Assembly: GCF_001562415.1 (NCBI RefSeq)
Contig: NZ_LOEE01000032.1
Span: forward strand, 1 to 64,000
Source: Thermotalea metallivorans
GTDB lineage: Bacteria; Bacillota; Clostridia; Peptostreptococcales; Thermotaleaceae
Direction: 5' to 3'
Length of the DNA: 64,000 bases
Below the pieces are notes generated by a model. The model was not told where the DNA came from and made no database searches. It was given only the letters and a program-made list of their open reading frames with translations. Shown piece by piece: positions 53,854 to 64,000 of the stretch (its first letter is position 1; each line of letters starts with the position of its first letter). Made by a program: the position numbers and the translations under genes.

Positions 53854-54735
53854 TTATTTTCCAATTCCCAAGTTCCTGGCATAATAAAAAAGATATTGTT
53901 GGGCAAAGCCTGCATAGCTCTCAAACCGTTTTTGCGCAAAATGCTGAATATCCTTGGGGGCTGTCTCCTCCGGCAGGTAGAAGTACTCCATGACCCGTTT
54001 CACCCAAACATCCACAGGAAAAGCATCAAACTTCCCCATGGAAAACAGCAAAATGCAATCGGCAACCTTGGGACCTACACCACTGATTTTCATCAGTTCT
54101 TTCCGGGCAGTTTCCCTATCGTCATATTGCAGTTGATAAATGTCCGTCTGCTTTTCCCCTACCATGGCAGCGGCACCGGCAATATATTTTGCCCGATAGC
54201 CTGTCTTGCAGGCCTGTATTTCTTCTATGCTTTTCTTCCACAGGACTTCCGGCTCAGGAAAAGCATAATATTTTTTTTCCCTGTATTCTCCAAGGGGTTG
54301 GCCGTATTTTTCACACAATGCCTCTATAGATTTTTTAATCAAAGGAATGGCCCGATTGGACGATAAAATAAAAGAGATCAGCGTTTCCCATGGATCCTGC
54401 TTCAAAATCCGTATACCATGACCTTTCTCCACGGCCTTTGCCATGATTGGATCGTTTTTGCATAAGGTTTCCTTGATTTTTCCATAATCACGATCCAAGT
54501 CAAAATACTCCCTCCATATATGGTCAAATTCTTCCCTATGGGTATTATGAAAAATCACACAATCCCCCTTTTTTTCAATATGGAGTACCCGACCCTTGGC
54601 TACCCCGATATAGCTTCCGTCGGCTTCTCGATTCCAACGGAAGCATTGGCCGCATTCAAAAATATGGGTCAATTCAAAATCTACGGCTCCCTTCCATACA
54701 ATTCGATTTTTTTCTTCCCTCATCTGCCCATCCAT
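53854..54735 (-). CDS. ogg: 8-oxoguanine DNA glycosylase/AP lyase (OGG1-type, HhH-GPD)
   Basis: 293 residues. OGG N-terminal domain (FELTHIFECGQCFRWNREAD), then the HhH-GPD domain: helix-hairpin-helix MKISGVGPKVADCILLFSMG with the Schiff-base lysine in GVGPK and the catalytic aspartate in FPVDVWVKRVM. Removes oxidised guanine and cuts the abasic strand. ATG 54735 behind AAAGGAGGAAG. Neighbour DUF554 gene follows on the same strand. Confidence 0.9.
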   Translation of the reverse strand: MDGQMREEKNRIVWKGAVDFELTHIFECGQCFRWNREADGSYIGVAKGRVLHIEKKGDCVIFHNTHREEFDHIWREYFDLDRDYGKIKETLCKNDPIMAKAVEKGHGIRILKQDPWETLISFILSSNRAIPLIKKSIEALCEKYGQPLGEYREKKYYAFPEPEVLWKKSIEEIQACKTGYRAKYIAGAAAMVGEKQTDIYQLQYDDRETARKELMKISGVGPKVADCILLFSMGKFDAFPVDVWVKRVMEYFYLPEETAPKDIQHFAQKRFESYAGFAQQYLFYYARNLGIGK

Positions 54736-54860
54736 GGTTCTTCCTCCTTTATCCCTTTTATCATACCATCTTCTCTCTTTCATTGGAAAGTTCCATTTTT
54801 TCCCAGAAGGATATTTTTTATTTTTGCCGAATATATTGTATACCTCAATTTCATAGGAGA

Positions 54861-55006
54861 GATAGGTGCCCTTTGGGGAGAATAGGGAATGAAGTGTAAA
54901 TCTTCAGCGGTCCCGCCACTGTGAAACGGAGCCGATCACAAAATGCCACTGGTTTTTCTGGGAAGGCGTGAAAGGCATTGATGTTGAGCCAGGAGACCTG
55001 CCTATC
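54861..55006 (+). promoter_or_regulatory. Cobalamin riboswitch
   Basis: In order: P1 strand GATAGGTGCC, AATAGGGAA, the B12 box region TCAGCGGTCCCGCCACTGTG, GAGCC, ATGCCACTG, GGGAAGGCG, GAGCCAGGAGACCTGCC and CCTATC closing P1. Adenosyl- or methylcobalamin binding would turn off cobT via the terminator just downstream. Confidence 0.95.
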
Positions 55007-55034
55007 TGCTTCTTGCCCCCACATGGATGATGGT

Positions 55035-55083
55035 AAAGTTCATGGTTTGTTTGCTGTGCAAAGAAACCATGAACTTTTTTTAT
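55035..55083 (+). terminator. Riboswitch-controlled terminator before cobT
   Basis: AAAGTTCATGGTTT pairs with AAACCATGAACTTT, followed by TTTTT. Expression platform of the cobalamin riboswitch. Confidence 0.85.
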
Positions 55084-55103
55084 AGACAAAGGAGGAAGAT
55101 ATC

Positions 55104-56150
55104 ATGGAAAAATTAAAACAAACCCTGGAGAAAATTGGAGAATTACAGCAGGAAGCCATGGAAAAAACCAGAAAGAGGGTAGACTGTTTGATCAAACCCC
55201 CGGGAAGCCTTGGCCGATTGGAAGATTTGGCTGTTCAGTTGGCAGGAATTACGGGAAATCCTTATCCTACCGTGGACAATAGGGTGATCATTGTCATGTC
55301 TGCCGACCACGGCGTCTACAAAGAAGGGATTGCTCCCAATCCACAAATCATTACGGCCATTCAAACGCCCAACTTTGCCAAGGGTGTTACAGGCGTTTGC
55401 GCCTTTGCCAAACAATCAGGCGCCGATGTCGTCGTCGTGGATATCGGTGTAGCCGTAGATGTGGATCACCCCGGCGTCATCAACCGAAAAATTCGGTATG
55501 GCACCGGCAACATGGCCCAAGGACCTGCTATGATGAGGGAAGAAGCCGTACAATCCTTAGAAATCGGCATCGAAATTGCCGAAGAGCAAATCCGCCGTGG
55601 AAAAAACCTGATCGGAACAGGGGAAATGGGCATCGGCAATACTACCCCCAGTGCCGCCATTGTAGCCGTGATGGGAAATTATGATCCTAGAGAGGTAGTA
55701 GGGATTGGTGCCGGCTTGCCGTTGGAAAAGCTGGACCATAAAGCCCAGGTTATCCGCAGGGCTATCGAAATCAATCAACCCAATCCAAAAGATGGCATTG
55801 ACGTCCTTGCCAAGGTGGGAGGGTTTGAGATAGGGGGGATGGCAGGAACCATGCTGGCTGCCGCTGCCCACAGAGTTCCTGTGGTCATAGACGGTTTTAT
55901 TTCCACAGCTGCTGCCTTGATTGCCTGCGCCATAGAACCAAAGGTAAAAAACTTCCTGATCCCATCCCACTGTTCCGCGGAAAAGGGAGGCAAAGCTGCT
56001 TTGGATCTATTAGGTCTGCAACCGATGTTTGATATGGGTTTGCGATTGGGAGAAGGCTCCGGCGCCGCCCTGGCCTTTCATTTTGTAGAAGCAGCCACCT
56101 ACATGGTAAAGGAAATGATCACCCTGGAAGAATCAGGCATTACCTTATAA
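55104..56150 (+). CDS. cobT: Nicotinate-nucleotide-dimethylbenzimidazole phosphoribosyltransferase
   Basis: 348 residues. KPPGSLGRLEDLAVQLAGIT near the start, VIVMSADHGVYKEGIAPNP, LIGTGEMGIGNTTPSAAI, and the C-terminal catalytic glutamate region LRLGEGSGAALAF. Makes alpha-ribazole phosphate, the lower ligand precursor of B12. Single gene under its own riboswitch; the other cob genes are elsewhere. AAAGGAGG before the ATG. Confidence 0.97.
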   Translation: MEKLKQTLEKIGELQQEAMEKTRKRVDCLIKPPGSLGRLEDLAVQLAGITGNPYPTVDNRVIIVMSADHGVYKEGIAPNPQIITAIQTPNFAKGVTGVCAFAKQSGADVVVVDIGVAVDVDHPGVINRKIRYGTGNMAQGPAMMREEAVQSLEIGIEIAEEQIRRGKNLIGTGEMGIGNTTPSAAIVAVMGNYDPREVVGIGAGLPLEKLDHKAQVIRRAIEINQPNPKDGIDVLAKVGGFEIGGMAGTMLAAAAHRVPVVIDGFISTAAALIACAIEPKVKNFLIPSHCSAEKGGKAALDLLGLQPMFDMGLRLGEGSGAALAFHFVEAATYMVKEMITLEESGITL

Positions 56151-56167
56151 GGAAATCCTTCACAAAT

Positions 56168-56205
56168 GGTATAAGTCCTTCAGTTTTCTCCGAAGGACTT
56201 TTATC
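56168..56205 (+). terminator. Terminator of cobT
   Basis: AAGTCCTTC/GAAGGACTT stem followed by TTATC. Confidence 0.7.
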
Positions 56206-56211
56206 ATTTCC

Positions 56212-56427
56212 TTAAACCCTTCCCCGCTTTAAAGAAACATAGCGCCATATACCCTCTATGAATTCCTCGAATTTTATATCCTTCATGAAAAGTATATTAT
56301 GCACGATAAAATGTCTGGATACCTGATCAATGATTTCCTCCCATTCATCCTCCCCAATATAAAATTTTTCGTCATATTTCCTTCGTATCTGCGCAATCAC
56401 CACAGCTTTAAAATCTGTAAACATCAT
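56212..56427 (-). CDS. Hypothetical protein, 71 aa
   Basis: Not recognised. Helical, charged (MMFTDFKAVVIAQIRRKYDE, ... IIDQVSRHFIVHNILFMKDI). AAAGGATTG lies before the ATG pair. Divergent from the XRE gene at 56583, with the possible operators at 56488-56530 in between. Confidence 0.6.
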   Translation of the reverse strand: MMFTDFKAVVIAQIRRKYDEKFYIGEDEWEEIIDQVSRHFIVHNILFMKDIKFEEFIEGIWRYVSLKRGRV

Positions 56428-56485
56428 ATATGCTCAATCCTTTATCATCTTTTCTGCATCAACGCACCCTTGAGTACTATTATAG

Positions 56486-56530
56486 ACACATTTCGTTTCT
56501 TTTGCAAGCTGTATACACTTTTCGTTTCTC
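56486..56530. promoter_or_regulatory. Direct repeats in the divergent promoter region
   Basis: ACATTTCGTTTCTT and ACTTTTCGTTTCTC occur about 29 bases apart between the divergent genes; likely sites for the XRE regulator, whose relatives bind such repeats. Confidence 0.45.
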
Positions 56531-56582
56531 AAGTATGTTATTCCCCTGCTTTATGCTACCATATATCCAAGAGGTGATAGGG

Positions 56583-56951
56583 ATGTCCTTTGCAGCACGA
56601 CTCAAGAAACTCAGAGAAGAACACCGGATGACACAGGAAGATCTGGCAAATTACTTGAAAATTACGCGTCAAGCCGTGGGCAACTATGAACAGGGTTCCA
56701 GGTTTCCCAAGGATGAAAATATATTAAATGCCCTTGCGGATCTGTTCAATGTATCCTTAGATTATTTGCTGGGCAGGGAAGAAAAAATCCCTTCCCCTTC
56801 TTCCATTGATTATATTTTAGAAGCAGGGAATACTTATGAAGATGATAAATATACTGCTTTAAAACAATTATTGTCCAGCGTAGATGATTTACCTGTCGAT
56901 ATCATCCAAAAACTCAATGAAATTATCAACTTTTTTAGGACTTACAAATAA
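56583..56951 (+). CDS. XRE-family regulator, 122 aa
   Basis: N-terminal XRE domain (FAARLKKLREEHRMTQEDLA, LKITRQAVGNYEQGSRFPKD, LADLFNVSLDYLLGRE) at about 3-65, then an acidic helical tail. ATG 56583 follows AGAGGTGATAGGG. Of the SinR/ImmR-like short type. Target unknown; autoregulation and control of the divergent 71-aa gene are likely. Confidence 0.85.
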   Translation: MSFAARLKKLREEHRMTQEDLANYLKITRQAVGNYEQGSRFPKDENILNALADLFNVSLDYLLGREEKIPSPSSIDYILEAGNTYEDDKYTALKQLLSSVDDLPVDIIQKLNEIINFFRTYK

Positions 56952-56969
56952 AATAATGTCCTGCCAAAA

Positions 56970-57013
56970 CACCAAGTGGGAAAAGAGCAGAAAACTCTTT
57001 TCCCACTTGGTAT
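56970..57013. terminator. Terminator with perfect 17-bp stem
   Basis: ACCAAGTGGGAAAAGAG and its exact complement around CAGAAAA, between the convergent XRE and SLH-protein genes. Confidence 0.75.
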
Positions 57014-58714
57014 CTATATACTTTCTAAAAATCGCTTCAGCATCACCGCTGCTTCTGCCCTAGTGGCATAATCCTTCGGAGCAAATTGATTGTTCAATCT
57101 TCCCCTCATCATCCCTAACTGTACCGCTGCCTTTACGTCGTTCAAGGCCCACCCGCTGATTTCTTCCTTATCTGCAAAGGACAAAGGAGACAACTGTTTA
57201 ATCTTTTCCATATTTCCTTTTTTCTCATAGGCCCTAATGATCATAATGGCAATTTCTTCCCGGGTAATCTGGCGATTGGGAGCAAAATTTCCATCCCCCA
57301 TCCCTTTCACAATCCCTGCCCGATAAGCCGCCTCCACATGCAGTGCCTTATTGGCATCCTTCGGAACATCCTTCAAAATACCTTCATATTCCCTTGTGGA
57401 GATGCCCAAGGCATTGACCACAAATTCGGCAAATTCTGCCCGGGTAATCTTTTCATCGGGCTTAAATTCTATGCCATATTTCGGGGTAACAACTTTTTGA
57501 CTTCCAAGGGTCAATACATCCTCCTTTGCCCAATGATTTCTCATATCGGCAAAAACAGCCGTTTCAAAGGTCCATGTCTTCTCAATTTTTTTCTCCGTTT
57601 TGTCTTCAAAAACAACACTTCCCTTTACCGATGCCGTATATTTTTCTCCCGGTTCCAGAGGACTTACAGGAATAAGAAGAATGCTTTCCTGTAAATGTTC
57701 ATCGGTTTGAGGCGTATTGAGAAAAACTTCCACCGTTTTTCCCTGACTGTTGCTTAAAATCGCCTTGTCCACCGTAAATTTTCCCATCGGTTTTCCGCTG
57801 AAGTAGGATAAGGTCACAGGATAACCCACTGGACCCTTCTTTTTGTGATTTCTTAAGGGGTCTGGCGTTTCCACCCCATCCCAGGCTATGGGAACACCTT
57901 TTTGATTGTCCAGGGGATAGACAACCAGTTGATCCTCCACAGTCTTTTTCCCTCCAAAAAGGAAGGCATAGTACCTTTCCTTTTTGCTGTAGCCCATATC
58001 GGTGAAAAAAGGATTCAGCCAGGTCAACCGGTGATAAGGGGCATCCACCAATCCGTTGATGGCTTCCTTATAATCCCTTTGGCCTGCACTGACATTTTCA
58101 CTGATATAGCCGCCGATATATCCAAAACTTCCTGCCCGGTCACCAGGGCTTGCTCCTGTAAATCCTTTTTGTTTTGCCGACTCATAATGGCTTGCTTCCT
58201 GATGGGTTGCCATATAATTGGCATGGGCTGCTGCTGCGGCATTTAAAGCTGCATCCCCTTGAAAAGGATTTAATTGGAATAAATTGCGATACTGATTGGC
58301 ATAATCCAATGCCTCCTTCTGCTCCGGAGAAGGAGGAGCCAGCAGGTCCACCCCTTGTTCGCTTACGGTAAACTGCCAGCTACGACTGAGAGGTTTTGCC
58401 CATCCTTTAATACCTACCGTCAGATCAACAGTATGGGGCCCAGGCTTCAAAGGTTCCAAAGGTATGTATTCTACCGCTTCAATCCCATGATTATATTTGG
58501 CTTCTACCTTATTCCCATCTAGCTTCATATCGATAGATTCCACGGTATTCCCGTTTAGAATTATCTGCCAAATAATGCTGGGTCTTGTAATCATAATGTT
58601 CCCCTGAGGTCTAGGTGTATAAAAAGAAATACCATTTCCATAGGCAATACCGGTTATGGAAAAAATAAATAACATGGCCATGATCATGGTCATAAAGACC
58701 CGTCTGTTTTTCAT
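57014..58714 (-). CDS. Secreted CAP-domain protein with S-layer homology repeats
   Basis: 566 residues. Signal peptide at about 1-26 (MTMIMAMLFIFSITGIAYG). CAP/SCP-like domain at about 115-255 (ALDYANQYRNLFQLNPFQGD, AHANYMATHQEASHYE, GYISENVSAG). A linker domain follows, then three SLH repeats from about 390 to the end (DMRNHWAKEDVLTLGSQKVV; VEAAYRAGIVKGMGDGNFAP; GWALNDVKAAVQLGMMRGRL) that bind cell-wall polymer. A surface protein of unknown role. ATG 58714, ten bases after AGGAGG. Confidence 0.88.
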   Translation of the reverse strand: MKNRRVFMTMIMAMLFIFSITGIAYGNGISFYTPRPQGNIMITRPSIIWQIILNGNTVESIDMKLDGNKVEAKYNHGIEAVEYIPLEPLKPGPHTVDLTVGIKGWAKPLSRSWQFTVSEQGVDLLAPPSPEQKEALDYANQYRNLFQLNPFQGDAALNAAAAAHANYMATHQEASHYESAKQKGFTGASPGDRAGSFGYIGGYISENVSAGQRDYKEAINGLVDAPYHRLTWLNPFFTDMGYSKKERYYAFLFGGKKTVEDQLVVYPLDNQKGVPIAWDGVETPDPLRNHKKKGPVGYPVTLSYFSGKPMGKFTVDKAILSNSQGKTVEVFLNTPQTDEHLQESILLIPVSPLEPGEKYTASVKGSVVFEDKTEKKIEKTWTFETAVFADMRNHWAKEDVLTLGSQKVVTPKYGIEFKPDEKITRAEFAEFVVNALGISTREYEGILKDVPKDANKALHVEAAYRAGIVKGMGDGNFAPNRQITREEIAIMIIRAYEKKGNMEKIKQLSPLSFADKEEISGWALNDVKAAVQLGMMRGRLNNQFAPKDYATRAEAAVMLKRFLESI

Positions 58715-58869
58715 TCCTGTATCCCTCCTTTCTTCTATTTTAATATAAATTGCCCCCATATTTTTTGATTGTCGTCAAAATGTAATATTCGTCTTTAAAA
58801 TGTAAAATGATTCTTTTTTTGCTGTGGTTTGCAGCCATGGCAGGAAGGTACAAAATCCCCGTAGGGAAC

Positions 58870-58912
58870 AAAACAAGCAAAGGGAACCCCTCTTCAGGAT
58901 TCCCTTTTGAGA
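58870..58912 (-). terminator. Terminator of gdhA
   Basis: AAAGGGAA..TTCCCTTTTG stem just after gdhA on the minus strand. The rest of 58715-58926 shows nothing further. Confidence 0.6.
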
Positions 58913-58926
58913 ATCTATCTTTAACT

Positions 58927-60651
<1,725 letters not shown>

Positions 60652-61464
60652 TCAAATAACGATCAAAGTTTTTATGGTTATATTCACCGCCAAAATATTC
60701 AGCGCAGTCATATATTCTACCTCTTTCTTTATCTGCGCTTGAATTTGCCTGGCCAATACCCGCAAAGGATTTCCATACACCATGACTGCGTCCATATTGA
60801 TCACAATGCCATTCGCCCCCGTGATCACGTCAACCTTGGAAACCTTGGAAACACCCAAAATTTTAGAAGCAGCATGGGAAACCAGATCACTGATGACCTT
60901 ATCGGAAATGGTATACTTCCCCATATAGCTAAAAGTAGGCCTTACCACAGATTTCTCAGAAACATCAATGGTATTGTCCTTCCTTCTTCTCAATATCTTT
61001 AGAGGATCGAGAAAATAGCCGGAAAAATCCTGCTTGATTTCAAAGGTAGGTACAGGTATGACATGTTTTCCCAATTCTTTTCTCTGTCTTCTGGCTGCCC
61101 TGCGCTCCTCCTCCGTAGCAATATCTTCTATATAGACAAATTCATGGATCGGCGCAATCTCCAATCTTTTGGCGATTTTCTCCACCATCTTTACAGAAGT
61201 CCCTAGGATCAAAATTCCCTTTCCTGGGCGGGCTTTGATGGCATCCCTTACAACAGCGCGGTGATCTTCCTCATGAAAAAGGGCCCTCTTCACGGCACCT
61301 ACCGCCGTGGCCTCCCTTTTGGCAGACTTGCCGGCAATGACTTTATTCTGCTGGATCAATAAACCGTCATCAATAATATAATCCAAACCTTTTTCATGGG
61401 CTAAAGTAATGGCCCGATAACTTTTTCCTGTGCCGCTTTCTCCTACCAATGCAACGACCTTCAT
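60652..61464 (-). CDS. P-loop ATPase fused to an Asp23/Gls24-like domain
   Basis: About 270 residues. The N-terminal Walker A VALVGESGTGKSYRAI begins a nucleotide-binding domain to about residue 170 (IDDGLLIQQNKVIAGKSAKR, ILILGTSVKMVEKIAKRL). The C-terminal 100 residues (YTISDKVISDLVSHAASKIL, GVSKVSKVDVITGANGIVIN, RVLARQIQAQIKKEVEYMT) resemble Asp23/Gls24. Function unknown; conserved in Clostridia as far as I know. ATG 61464, seven bases after GGGGAGG. Confidence 0.8.
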   Translation of the reverse strand: MKVVALVGESGTGKSYRAITLAHEKGLDYIIDDGLLIQQNKVIAGKSAKREATAVGAVKRALFHEEDHRAVVRDAIKARPGKGILILGTSVKMVEKIAKRLEIAPIHEFVYIEDIATEEERRAARRQRKELGKHVIPVPTFEIKQDFSGYFLDPLKILRRRKDNTIDVSEKSVVRPTFSYMGKYTISDKVISDLVSHAASKILGVSKVSKVDVITGANGIVINMDAVMVYGNPLRVLARQIQAQIKKEVEYMTALNILAVNITIKTLIVI

Positions 61465-61591
61465 GCAATATCCTCCCCCTGCCTCCATGGACCACCAGCA
61501 ATTACCCTCTTGCCAATCCTTCGCAATAATATTATTTTATCACATTTCTTTCAGTTGCAAAATATTGGGTGCTATATTTTGATAAATATAC

Positions 61592-61608
61592 AATGATAAT
61601 CATTATAT
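61592..61608. promoter_or_regulatory. Fur-box-like palindrome
   Basis: AATGATAATCATTATAT fits the Fur/PerR-type 7-1-7 consensus TGATAATNATTATCA with about two mismatches. It lies between the ferredoxin promoter (61644-61672) and the divergent ATPase gene. Confidence 0.55.
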
Positions 61609-61643
61609 ATTACATTTTTTCTTGTTTTTTTTCCGTAACTTTA

Positions 61644-61672
61644 TTGTTCTTATTTTTCCCTTTTGTTATAAT
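61644..61672 (+). promoter_or_regulatory. Promoter of the ferredoxin gene
   Basis: TTGTTC (61644-61649), 17 bases, TATAAT (61667-61672), about 48 bases before the ATG. Confidence 0.7.
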
Positions 61673-61719
61673 ACAATTGTCTTAAACAAATTCTGAGTAA
61701 TTTTAAGGAGGAATTCATC

Positions 61720-61890
61720 ATGGCTTATGTAATTACAGATGCGTGCATCAGCTGTGGAGCTTGCGAACCTGAGTGTCCAGTAAACGTAATCAGCGCTGGC
61801 GAAGACAAGTATGTAATTGATGCTGACGGATGCATTGATTGCGGAGCATGCGCAAATGTATGCCCTGTAGATGCCCCTGTACAACAATAA
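61720..61890 (+). CDS. fdx: 2[4Fe-4S] ferredoxin, clostridial type
   Basis: 56 residues, MAYVITDACISCGACEPECP, ... DGCIDCGACANVCPVDAPVQ. Two complete CxxCxxCxxxCP motifs hold two [4Fe-4S] clusters; a small electron carrier for pyruvate:ferredoxin oxidoreductase, hydrogenase and bifurcating Etf enzymes. AAGGAGG before ATG; terminator at 61905-61943. The opposite-strand reading frame here is not a gene. Confidence 0.97.
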   Translation: MAYVITDACISCGACEPECPVNVISAGEDKYVIDADGCIDCGACANVCPVDAPVQQ

Positions 61891-61904
61891 TCGGAAATAC
61901 ATAA

Positions 61905-61943
61905 AAAATCCCCTGGCGGAAGGAAATCCCTAGGGGTTTTTTT
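61905..61943 (+). terminator. Terminator of the ferredoxin gene
   Basis: AATCCCCT..AGGGGTTT stem with a T run of more than eight bases. Confidence 0.8.
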
Positions 61944-62393
61944 TTACACTTTTTTATGCTGTATGATGACTTGGTTGATCTTGCTTAAAAATTTCAGGAT
62001 GGCCTTCTCTTCGTTCAATGTAATATCCGCCAAAACAAAATTCAACAGTTCCCCATGCTTTTCATTATTTTTATGCCATAGCTGTCTGCCCTGCTCCGTT
62101 AAGCGCAAAACATAAACCCGTTTATCTTCCTGGGATTTTTCTTTTTCCACATATCCGCAAGATACCAGCTTGCTGGTGGAAGAAGCAATGATTCCCCGGT
62201 CTATTTCCATTTCATTCACCAACTCGTAGATCTTTTTGCTTTCTTCCTCTCCAATCTTCTTCAATATGTAAATATCCAAGAGGGACAGTTCTTCTGTCTT
62301 TACGCCTTTCTTAAAACCTGCCCGGTCATAAATCAAAACGCGGTGCACCAGTTTCTCCAGCATTTTATTGATTTCTTTGTAATAATTTGCCAT
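61944..62393 (-). CDS. MarR-family regulator
   Basis: 149 residues with the MarR winged helix: LSLLDIYILKKIGEEESKKI, YELVNEMEIDRGIIASSTSK, LVSCGYVEKEKSQEDKRVYV. ATG 62393 behind GGAGG; longer frames lack a site. It follows etfBA on the same strand about 110 bases downstream, so it may regulate that cluster. Confidence 0.88.
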   Translation of the reverse strand: MANYYKEINKMLEKLVHRVLIYDRAGFKKGVKTEELSLLDIYILKKIGEEESKKIYELVNEMEIDRGIIASSTSKLVSCGYVEKEKSQEDKRVYVLRLTEQGRQLWHKNNEKHGELLNFVLADITLNEEKAILKFLSKINQVIIQHKKV

Positions 62394-62504
62394 ATCGATC
62401 CTCCAACCACATATGCTGGTGCTATTATACCATAGTTGAGAATATATTTCAAAGAAAAAACGGGTCAGCTGTCCCATGGGATCAACTGCCCGTATCGGTA
62501 CATC

Positions 62505-63734
62505 CTATTCTTTCCCGGCTGCCACTTCCCTTAGGGCACCCATCAGGTCATCCACGCGGTCTAAAGCGTCCATCAGGGCAGGTACAACCTCATACAGATC
62601 CCCTACAATGCCGTAATCAGCCACCTGGAAAATCGGCGCCCCGGCATTTTTGTTAATAGCAATGATAATATCTGAATTTTGCATGCCGGCAATATGCTGA
62701 ATTGCACCGGAAATACCGCAGGCAATATAAATCTTAGGCTTTACCGTTTTGCCTGTTTGTCCTACCTGATGGGCATGATCAATCCAGCCTGCATCTACCG
62801 TAGCACGGGAGGCGCCCACTACACCGCCCAACTTGTCGGCCAGTTTTTCCAAAAGGACAAAGCCTTCTGCCTTGCCTAAGCCCCTGCCGCCTGCCACAAT
62901 CACTTCTGCCTCTTCCAGAGCAACCTTTGTCTTATGGGCTTTTACAATTTCCACGACCTCTGTTCGGATATCACTTTTTTCTAAAGCCACCGAGAAAGTA
63001 ATGATTTCTCCTTTTCTGCCCTCTGCCTTCTTGGCTTTATCCATCACCCCCGGTCTTACGGTGGCCATTTGGGGCCTGTGATTTGGACAGATGATGGTTG
63101 CCATGATGTTGCCCCCAAAGGCGGGGCGGGTTTGCAACAACTTCTTGTCCTCCGGATCAATCTCCAGCTTGGTACAGTCCGCCGTTAATCCCGTATCCAC
63201 CCTGGCAGCCACCCTTGGCGCCAAATCCCTTCCAATATGGGTGGCTCCCATCAGCACAATTTCAGGTTTTTCTTTATGGATGAGATCACTCAATACCTTC
63301 GTGTAGCCGTCAGTGGTATACTTTTCCAAAAGAGGATGTTGTCCTAGATACACTTTGTCAGCACCATATTGGATTAAGTCCAGGGCCAATCCTTCCACAT
63401 GGTTTCCCAGCAGTACAGCACAAAGAGAAACGCCTATTGCATCTGCCAGCTTCCTTCCTTCCCCCAACAGTTCAATGGCCACAGGCATAATCTTTCCTTG
63501 TCTCTGCTCTGCAAATACCCAAACATTTTTATATTGGGCAAGATCCTTTTTTTCTTTTTCCCATTCTTCCCGGATGATGGCGTCAAATTTGCACGCATCC
63601 AGACAAGCGCCGCACGCCACGCATTTGTCGTTGATCACCGCCTTCTTGCCCACCATTTCAATGGCATCAAAAGGACAAGCCTTTAAACACAACCTACATC
63701 CGATACATTGATCTTCTAATACCAAAATCGCCAT
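62505..63734 (-). CDS. etfA: Electron transfer flavoprotein alpha subunit with N-terminal ferredoxin domain
   Basis: 409 residues, about 70 longer than plain EtfA. The N-terminal extension carries two cluster motifs ([12 protein letters not shown] and [12 protein letters not shown]). The Etf alpha domain follows ([20 protein letters not shown]). The C-terminal FAD domain has [31 protein letters not shown], and [20 protein letters not shown]. This build is that of flavin-bifurcating Etf proteins such as LctC of lactate dehydrogenase and CarE of caffeyl-CoA reductase. The partner dehydrogenase is not in the window. Confidence 0.95.
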   Translation of the reverse strand: MAILVLEDQCIGCRLCLKACPFDAIEMVGKKAVINDKCVACGACLDACKFDAIIREEWEKEKKDLAQYKNVWVFAEQRQGKIMPVAIELLGEGRKLADAIGVSLCAVLLGNHVEGLALDLIQYGADKVYLGQHPLLEKYTTDGYTKVLSDLIHKEKPEIVLMGATHIGRDLAPRVAARVDTGLTADCTKLEIDPEDKKLLQTRPAFGGNIMATIICPNHRPQMATVRPGVMDKAKKAEGRKGEIITFSVALEKSDIRTEVVEIVKAHKTKVALEEAEVIVAGGRGLGKAEGFVLLEKLADKLGGVVGASRATVDAGWIDHAHQVGQTGKTVKPKIYIACGISGAIQHIAGMQNSDIIIAINKNAGAPIFQVADYGIVGDLYEVVPALMDALDRVDDLMGALREVAAGKE

Positions 63735-63755
63735 CTGTCTCCCTCCATTTCTCCC

Positions 63756-64000
63756 CTATATCACGTGTTTTTGCTTCAAATGGATTACCAATTGCTCTAC
63801 CATCTCTTTGGTGGTTCCCTGGAGCATCACGCCTTTTCCTTTGGGCTCCGGTGTAAAGGAACGTTTTACCTGGGTAGGAGAAGCTTCTAGTCCCACTTCA
63901 TCCTTTTTTACATCAATATCGGCCAAAGTCCATACCTTTACTTCCTTTTCCCGGAAGGCATCATAAATGCCTCCGATAGACATATATCTCGGTTTGTTCA
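63756..64000 (-). CDS. etfB: Electron transfer flavoprotein beta subunit, C-terminal part (runs off the window)
   Basis: The frame is open to the right edge and begins NKPRYMSIGGIYDAFREKEV, the typical start of the last quarter of EtfB. It ends VKRSFTPEPKGKGVMLQGTT and LVIHLKQKHVI. About 80 residues are visible; the N-terminal two thirds lie outside. 21 bases separate it from etfA. Confidence 0.9.
   Translation of the reverse strand, partial: NKPRYMSIGGIYDAFREKEVKVWTLADIDVKKDEVGLEASPTQVKRSFTPEPKGKGVMLQGTTKEMVEQLVIHLKQKHVI

Noticed and set aside
61666-61902. 78-aa minus-strand frame
   Set aside because: It is antisense to the ferredoxin gene, whose two cluster motifs and ribosome site are unambiguous.

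Overview
The window looks like a piece of chromosome from a low-GC, anaerobic, spore-forming member of the Clostridia. I would guess the Alkaliphilus/Natronincolaceae side of the class, but that is inference. The reasons are a CotF-type coat gene, a YtvI-like sporulation membrane gene, SigI/RsgI, a 2[4Fe-4S] ferredoxin, an EtfA with an N-terminal ferredoxin domain, formate-THF ligase and a complete formiminoglutamate branch of histidine breakdown. All functions come from reading the sequence and from family knowledge; nothing was searched.

Left edge to 2.3 kb: the 5' end of a group II (class C-like) intron sits directly behind the terminator of a CBS/DRTGG-regulated manganese pyrophosphatase. 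2.3-17.9 kb: a mobile region at the 3' end of guaA. Three similar 'terminator + ATTCCCA(T/C)TC' modules (about 2.34, 3.19 and 17.85 kb) mark serial integrations. Between the last two lies a 14.7-kb element laid out like a Gram-positive phage-inducible chromosomal island: tyrosine integrase and XRE repressor on one strand. On the other strand are a Cro-like gene, a small HTH protein, a primase-helicase, an iteron/AT-rich candidate origin, a Mor-like activator, small terminase, a coiled-coil protein, two sigma-like proteins and a tape-measure protein. No large terminase, portal or capsid gene is present. The far end carries small HTH genes, a near-consensus type I hammerhead ribozyme and a RelE/Phd toxin-antitoxin pair. 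A diverged second copy of that pair sits in the neighbouring remnant.

17.8-28 kb: guaB-guaA behind a guanine riboswitch; larC split over two frames with a -1 slippery A-tract; pyruvate carboxylase; a YtvI-like permease. 28-32.5 kb: a TPR/XRE regulator followed by a 47-codon secreted-peptide gene (a candidate RRNPP quorum-sensing pair), small coat-like genes and a heptad-repeat protein. 32.5-39.4 kb: groES-groEL under a CIRCE operator, a methyltransferase, an AIM24-family protein and a large BTAD/AAA/TPR regulator.

39.4-47.6 kb: a REP-associated transposase bracketed by inverted 31-bp palindromes, then fhs-hutU-ftcD-hutI-fchA. A ZTP riboswitch precedes fhs. Together these turn urocanate into glutamate, ammonia and C1-tetrahydrofolate, with ATP recovered by Fhs. 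47.6-54.8 kb: a chemoreceptor, a secreted copper-amine-oxidase-like protein, SigI/RsgI, a DUF554 protein and an OGG-type glycosylase. 54.8-64 kb: cobT behind a cobalamin riboswitch, an XRE regulator, an SLH/CAP-domain surface protein, glutamate dehydrogenase, a P-loop/Gls24-like protein, a ferredoxin with a Fur-like site upstream, a MarR regulator and etfBA running off the right edge.
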